Positions 52,369 to 54,674 of a stretch of DNA of 54,674 nucleotides are shown here, piece by piece; the stretch's first letter is position 1; every line of letters begins with the position of its first letter. The translations under genes were made by a program, and so were the position numbers. The notes under the pieces are model-generated. The model was not told the DNA's origin and did no database searches. It worked only from the letters and a program-made list of their open reading frames with translations. The stretch lies in NCBI GenBank assembly GCA_002365175.1, contig DEZK01000038.1:42403-97076 (forward strand). The letters run 5' to 3'. The DNA is from Raskinella chloraquaticus (SeqCode) (GTDB lineage: Bacteria; Pseudomonadota; Alphaproteobacteria; Rhizobiales; UBA4765).

Positions 52369-52397
52369 ATTATAGTGTTGTCTTTGTTGCATATCAA
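52369..52397 (-). promoter_or_regulatory. Near-consensus sigma-70 promoter of the orphan gene
   Basis: On the minus strand TTGATA, 17 bases, TATAAT. The -10 is perfect and the -35 matches 5 of 6. The predicted start is about 40 bases before the ATG at 52320, in an AT-rich leader. Confidence 0.7.
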
Positions 52398-52531
52398 TCA
52401 ATAAAATACTTAGTGTTACAAATTATTGGTTGCCGTGGAATAAGATTTATGAACGCAGAAGCGATACGGATTCCATCGCAGTGATGAGCCCCTATCGCGC
52501 TCCGGCGTGATTCAAACCCTTTTTTGATGGC

Positions 52532-52756
52532 TTGTCGATCGGCCGCTACGATCTGACGAAGAAGGAATGGCAGGTGATCAGGCATCACCTGCCAAACAAG
52601 CTGCGGGTGTGCCGCGCGCAACCTCGCTCGTGCTATATCCCGCTTCAACAGACTTGCCGAGTAACGGGTCGACCACGCTTATCTGCACTGACGTTGCGCC
52701 AAAAATTACCGGATCTTAATCGGGGTTCGCTCGGGTACGACAAGCTGGACCAGTAA
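52532..52756 (+). pseudogene. IS5-family transposase N-terminal remnant
   Basis: The reading frame begins RYDLTKKEWQVIRHHLPNK, which matches the N-terminus of IS5-type transposases (DLTDxEWxxIxPLLPxK). After about 25 codons homology stops and the frame drifts, so the element is truncated. The preceding bases (gap from 52402) carry a typical lead-in. No terminal inverted repeats or DDE residues remain. Confidence 0.65.
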
Positions 52757-52783
52757 GTCATTGATTTTGTGAACATGAAAAAA

Positions 52784-52803
52784 CTAAATGGCGCGCCAAT
52801 TAG
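52784..52803. repeat. 20-bp near-palindrome containing a partial att-like core
   Basis: CTAA-A-TGGCGCGCCA-A-TTAG is palindromic apart from the central flanks. Its AAATGGCGCGCC part is shared with the left island repeat (50755-50766) and it sits where base composition turns AT-rich. It may be a degenerate attachment site or an operator. Confidence 0.4.
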
Positions 52804-52860
52804 TTGAAATTGTGAATTTTTTTGTTGCCGACATAGACTCTAACAATAGCCAGATATCAA

Positions 52861-52875
52861 GAACGTTCAAAGAAC
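52861..52875. promoter_or_regulatory. LexA (SOS) box, alphaproteobacterial type
   Basis: GAAC-GTTCAAA-GAAC is an exact match to the alphaproteobacterial LexA consensus GTTC-N7-GTTC read on the other strand. It lies 74 bases before the DUF5343 start and 31 bases before a TATTAT that could be the -10. This suggests induction of the operon on DNA damage. Confidence 0.6.
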
Positions 52876-52948
52876 ATTGCTCTATGCAAGAGTCACAGCA
52901 TGGGGTATTATTTGGAATGACAACAATTGAGACTAAGGGCTGCAGATA

Positions 52949-53581
52949 ATGTCGTCACTGCCGTACGTGACTTCGCCAGGCAATATCATCAAGGCGCTCG
53001 ATGAGATAAAGAAGGCGGCTGTGCCTGAGCGCGTAAGTCAAGATTTTGTTAAAACAATTCTGAAGATACCTGGTGGCTCGGGTGATCAAATGACTTCGTT
53101 TCTGAAGAAATTGAACCTAACAAATTCCGATGGTTCGCCGAATGATAGGTATCGTAAGTTTAGAAATCCTGTTCAATCGGGAAGTGCAATTGCCGAATCA
53201 ATAAAGTATGCATATGCACCTTTATATAATCGCAACGAATTTATGCATCAACTCAATAAAAACGCTCTTGTTAGTTTGGTTGTTGAGGAGACAGGGCAAG
53301 CACATGACTCTAATCCAGTGAAATTGATCGTAAGCTGCATTAAAAATCTAAAGTCTTTTGCAAATTTTGATGCCGCGTTGGTAGAACCAGAATCCAACAA
53401 GCGGATGACGAGTCCTCCCGCGCTAGCAAGCGATCATTCAAATCAGCCATCGATACAAGAATTCGGTTTGAACCTCGGCTACACAATCAATTTAAATCTT
53501 CCAGCTACGTCATATCCGGCGGTCTTTGATGCAATTTTCAAGAGTTTGAAGCAAAATTTGTTGCGAAAAGACGATGCCTAA
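52949..53581 (+). CDS. DUF5343 family protein
   Basis: 210 residues. The N-terminus PYVTSPGNIIKALDEIKKAA and GGSGDQMTSFLKKLNLTNSDG, DRYRKFRNPVQSG match DUF5343, whose function is not known; the first 90 residues look like a winged-helix-type arrangement. The C-terminal about 60 residues (FGLNLGYTINLNLPATSY) are a beta-rich extension. ATG 52949 follows AAGGG. AT-rich codon use unlike the chromosome marks acquisition. It overlaps the HEPN gene by 8 bases, so the two are coupled and likely partners. Confidence 0.82.
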   Translation: MSSLPYVTSPGNIIKALDEIKKAAVPERVSQDFVKTILKIPGGSGDQMTSFLKKLNLTNSDGSPNDRYRKFRNPVQSGSAIAESIKYAYAPLYNRNEFMHQLNKNALVSLVVEETGQAHDSNPVKLIVSCIKNLKSFANFDAALVEPESNKRMTSPPALASDHSNQPSIQEFGLNLGYTINLNLPATSYPAVFDAIFKSLKQNLLRKDDA

Positions 53582-54167
53582 ACGACCAGATGGGATTATC
53601 CGAGCATTTGGAATGTCCGGATTGCAGATCGTCAGCAATCTATCTCAAGTTGAGAAGGAATTCTCGATAAATCTTGGGCATTTAGCAGATGGACCTAAGA
53701 ATAGAAAGGCGACAGAGTACGAGCAATTTGAGGTAAATCTTCGCAATGAAGCGGCAAGAATGTCCGAATTCTATGAAGTTTTTTATTGTCTTGAGAATTC
53801 TATTCGTAAGTTAGTCGCCGATATGCTTATTGAGGCCGAAGGAGCAGATTGGTGGAATAGCAAGCGCGTCGATGAAAAGAGAATAAAAGAGCCTTCGGAA
53901 GCAAGAAAAAAGAAAGAAGTAGACAGCGGTATCACACCGCGCTCTGATCAACTGATTGATTACACTACTTTTGGGGAACTATCACAAATTATTACAGATA
54001 ATTGGGATCTTTTTGAACCAATATTTCAATCGAAAACAGCTGTTAGTAATGTATCAAACCAATTGAATTTATTAAGAGGGCCGATTGCTCACTGTAACCC
54101 GACAGACGAGTTGGAACAAGAACGGCTCAACCTCGCGGTACGAACTTGGTTCAAAATCATGTCCTGA
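53574..54167 (+). CDS. Swt1-type HEPN-domain protein, predicted ribonuclease
   Basis: 197 residues. A short N-terminal segment is followed by the HEPN domain (about 60-195): EFYEVFYCLENSIRKLVADM, WWNSKRVDEKR, LIDYTTFGELSQII and the terminal helix with LLRGPIAHCNP. The R-x4-H motif (Arg168, His173) is the catalytic signature of HEPN RNases and is intact, so it may cleave RNA. Swt1-HEPN proteins occur in toxin-antitoxin and phage-defence settings. It is translationally coupled to DUF5343. Codon use is AT-rich. Function is inferred from the motif and context, not demonstrated. Confidence 0.82.
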   Translation: MPKRPDGIIRAFGMSGLQIVSNLSQVEKEFSINLGHLADGPKNRKATEYEQFEVNLRNEAARMSEFYEVFYCLENSIRKLVADMLIEAEGADWWNSKRVDEKRIKEPSEARKKKEVDSGITPRSDQLIDYTTFGELSQIITDNWDLFEPIFQSKTAVSNVSNQLNLLRGPIAHCNPTDELEQERLNLAVRTWFKIMS

Positions 54168-54171
54168 ACTG

Positions 54172-54339
54172 CTACACGAATTTCAGTGTGTCCCGGGGAT
54201 GCAACGGGGGCTCAGCCCCCTTGCCATGATAGGCGCGGTAGTACCACGCACATCTTGCCTTCTGTGCCACAGCCTGCAGACGCCTGTGCGCCTTGGATGG
54301 ATTTGTGAATCTGACGCCAGAGCCAAAACAGCCTTTGGG
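54172..54339 (-). pseudogene. Unidentified minus-strand coding remnant
   Basis: 55 in-frame codons without a start, ending in TAG near 54172. The pieces AHRRLQAVAQKARCAWYYRA and GAEPPLHPRDTLKFV look coding. No family recognised. It overlaps the region before the recombinase remnant and could be the end of a lost gene. Confidence 0.3.
54206..54220 (+). terminator. Possible terminator after the HEPN operon
   Basis: GGGGGC-TCA-GCCCCC hairpin, 39 bases past the HEPN stop, followed by only two T residues. Strong stem, weak tail; may terminate or protect the transcript. Confidence 0.5.
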
Positions 54340-54657
54340 CTACTGGCCGATCCACCAGCGATCACGGCTTACGAGAAGAAAATCGCCGATCTTGAAATCC
54401 GCAGGCTTCTGATCGCGGAAATGCTCGAGAATTAGAGCAAGCCGCAATATGCCTTTGACGATTTGTTCCAACGCGCCATGGAATTCCTCTCAAGTCCTTG
54501 GAATTTATGGCAAAGTGGACAGCTTCAGTACCGCCGTCCGGTGCTCCGATTGGCCTTCGCCGAGCGTGTGCCGTATCGTCGGTGTGAAGGGTTTTCCAAC
54601 GTCAAAACAGCATTGCCGTTCAACGTCTTAAGTCGGTTATCCATGGGTGGAAATAAG

Positions 54658-54674
54658 ATGGCGCGCCCGAAAGG
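54658..54674. repeat. Right copy of 17-bp direct repeat (candidate attR)
   Basis: ATGGCGCGCCCGAAAGG, identical to 50757-50773; the repeat may be longer because the window ends here. It is the last part of the recombinase frame and at the same time the minus-strand 3' end of a tRNA. Confidence 0.7.
54659..54674 (-). tRNA. 3' end of a tRNA gene (Arg-like), truncated by the window end
   Basis: Minus strand reads CCTTTCGGGCGCGCCA: the last T-arm bases, acceptor strand CGGGCGC, discriminator G and CCA. This acceptor sequence matches tRNA-Arg of the GCGCCCG... type. The rest of the gene lies beyond the window, so identity is a prediction. Confidence 0.5.

Larger units (their letters stand above)
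52402..52948. other. Gap with IS remnant, palindrome and promoter of the HEPN operon
   Basis: About 550 bases. Left to right: AT-rich leader of the minus-strand orphan, IS5-like remnant, 20-bp palindrome (52784-52803), then the AT-rich promoter region with a LexA box (52861-52875) and a TATTAT (52906-52911) ahead of the DUF5343 gene. No intact gene. Confidence 0.5.
54340..54674 (+). pseudogene. Serine recombinase, C-terminal fragment with premature stop
   Basis: One frame reads AITAYEKKIADLEIRRLLIAE, then TAG at 54433-54435, then FDDLFQRAMEFLSSPWNLW, YRRPVLRLAFAERVPYRR and KTALPFNVL, ending MARPKG at the window edge. These match the C-terminus of large serine site-specific recombinases of alphaproteobacterial islands, whose genes commonly run into the tRNA end (MARPTGFEPV-like). 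The catalytic N-terminal resolvase domain is missing, so the element cannot move by its own recombinase. The stop could be suppressed but the missing domain makes that moot. Confidence 0.8.

Noticed and set aside
52394..52648. Minus-strand frame across the IS remnant
   Set aside because: Opposite strand of a recognisable IS5-type transposase start; no coding pattern.
1..54674. CRISPR arrays, rRNA genes or complete tRNA genes
   Set aside because: No regularly spaced repeats and no rRNA or full cloverleaf sequence seen; only the tRNA 3' end at the right edge.

Overview
The window looks like chromosome of a GC-rich alphaproteobacterium, most likely of the Hyphomicrobiales (rhizobial) branch. 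The evidence is an ActS/ActR (RegB/RegA) redox two-component pair, a DUF1150 gene behind a small heat-shock gene with a ROSE-like leader, an alphaproteobacterial-type LexA box, the ubiB-ubiE quinone genes, and closest family resemblances throughout. The genus cannot be fixed from sequence alone.

Layout. 0.1-5.4 kb: unrelated metabolic genes (EamA transporter, GST, hydratase, a von Willebrand Tad-like protein, zinc alcohol dehydrogenase). 5.6-9.6 kb: phosphate transporter pstSCAB behind a Pho box, without phoU. 9.6-12.2 kb: a small periplasmic protein, acyl-CoA dehydrogenase, nitroreductase and a zinc-ribbon protein. 12.4-20.5 kb: sugar and surface-polysaccharide genes (small transaldolase, galE, gmhA, GT4 glycosyltransferase, FlaA1/CapD-type dehydratase, DegT aminotransferase, O-antigen ligase-like protein). 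20.5-27.2 kb: a molybdenum-cofactor/formate dehydrogenase maturation cluster with three MoeA-family genes, mobA, mobB, tusA and fdhD. 27.2-32.3 kb: malic enzyme, a kinase-universal stress protein fusion, a phosphoesterase and a HupE-type membrane protein. 32.6-40.5 kb: the conserved operon rimP-nusA-ylxR-infB-rbfA-truB, interrupted between infB and rbfA by two unfamiliar small genes. 40.5-50.7 kb: hsp20 with a candidate RNA thermometer, DUF1150, actR/actS, polA, an amidotransferase, ubiB, ubiE and a PfkB kinase.

The last 4 kb (50.76-54.67 kb) is a small accessory island. A 17-bp direct repeat bounds it at 50757-50773 and at the window end (54658-54674). The repeat matches the 3' end of a tRNA (Arg-like acceptor stem plus CCA, minus strand). 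The island carries a BrnT/BrnA toxin-antitoxin module with an inverted-repeat operator, gene remnants, an orphan 107-residue protein behind a near-consensus promoter, an IS5-like transposase fragment, and an AT-rich two-gene operon. That operon encodes a DUF5343 protein and a Swt1-type HEPN protein with an intact R-x4-H ribonuclease motif. A broken serine recombinase reads into the tRNA copy at the right end.

The best candidate for an undescribed system is the DUF5343-HEPN operon. It has a perfect match to the alphaproteobacterial LexA box (GAAC-N7-GAAC) in its upstream region, which suggests a DNA-damage-inducible toxin or defence module. The second candidate is the two-gene insertion between infB and rbfA. 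Functional statements are family-level inferences from reading the sequence; no database search was possible.
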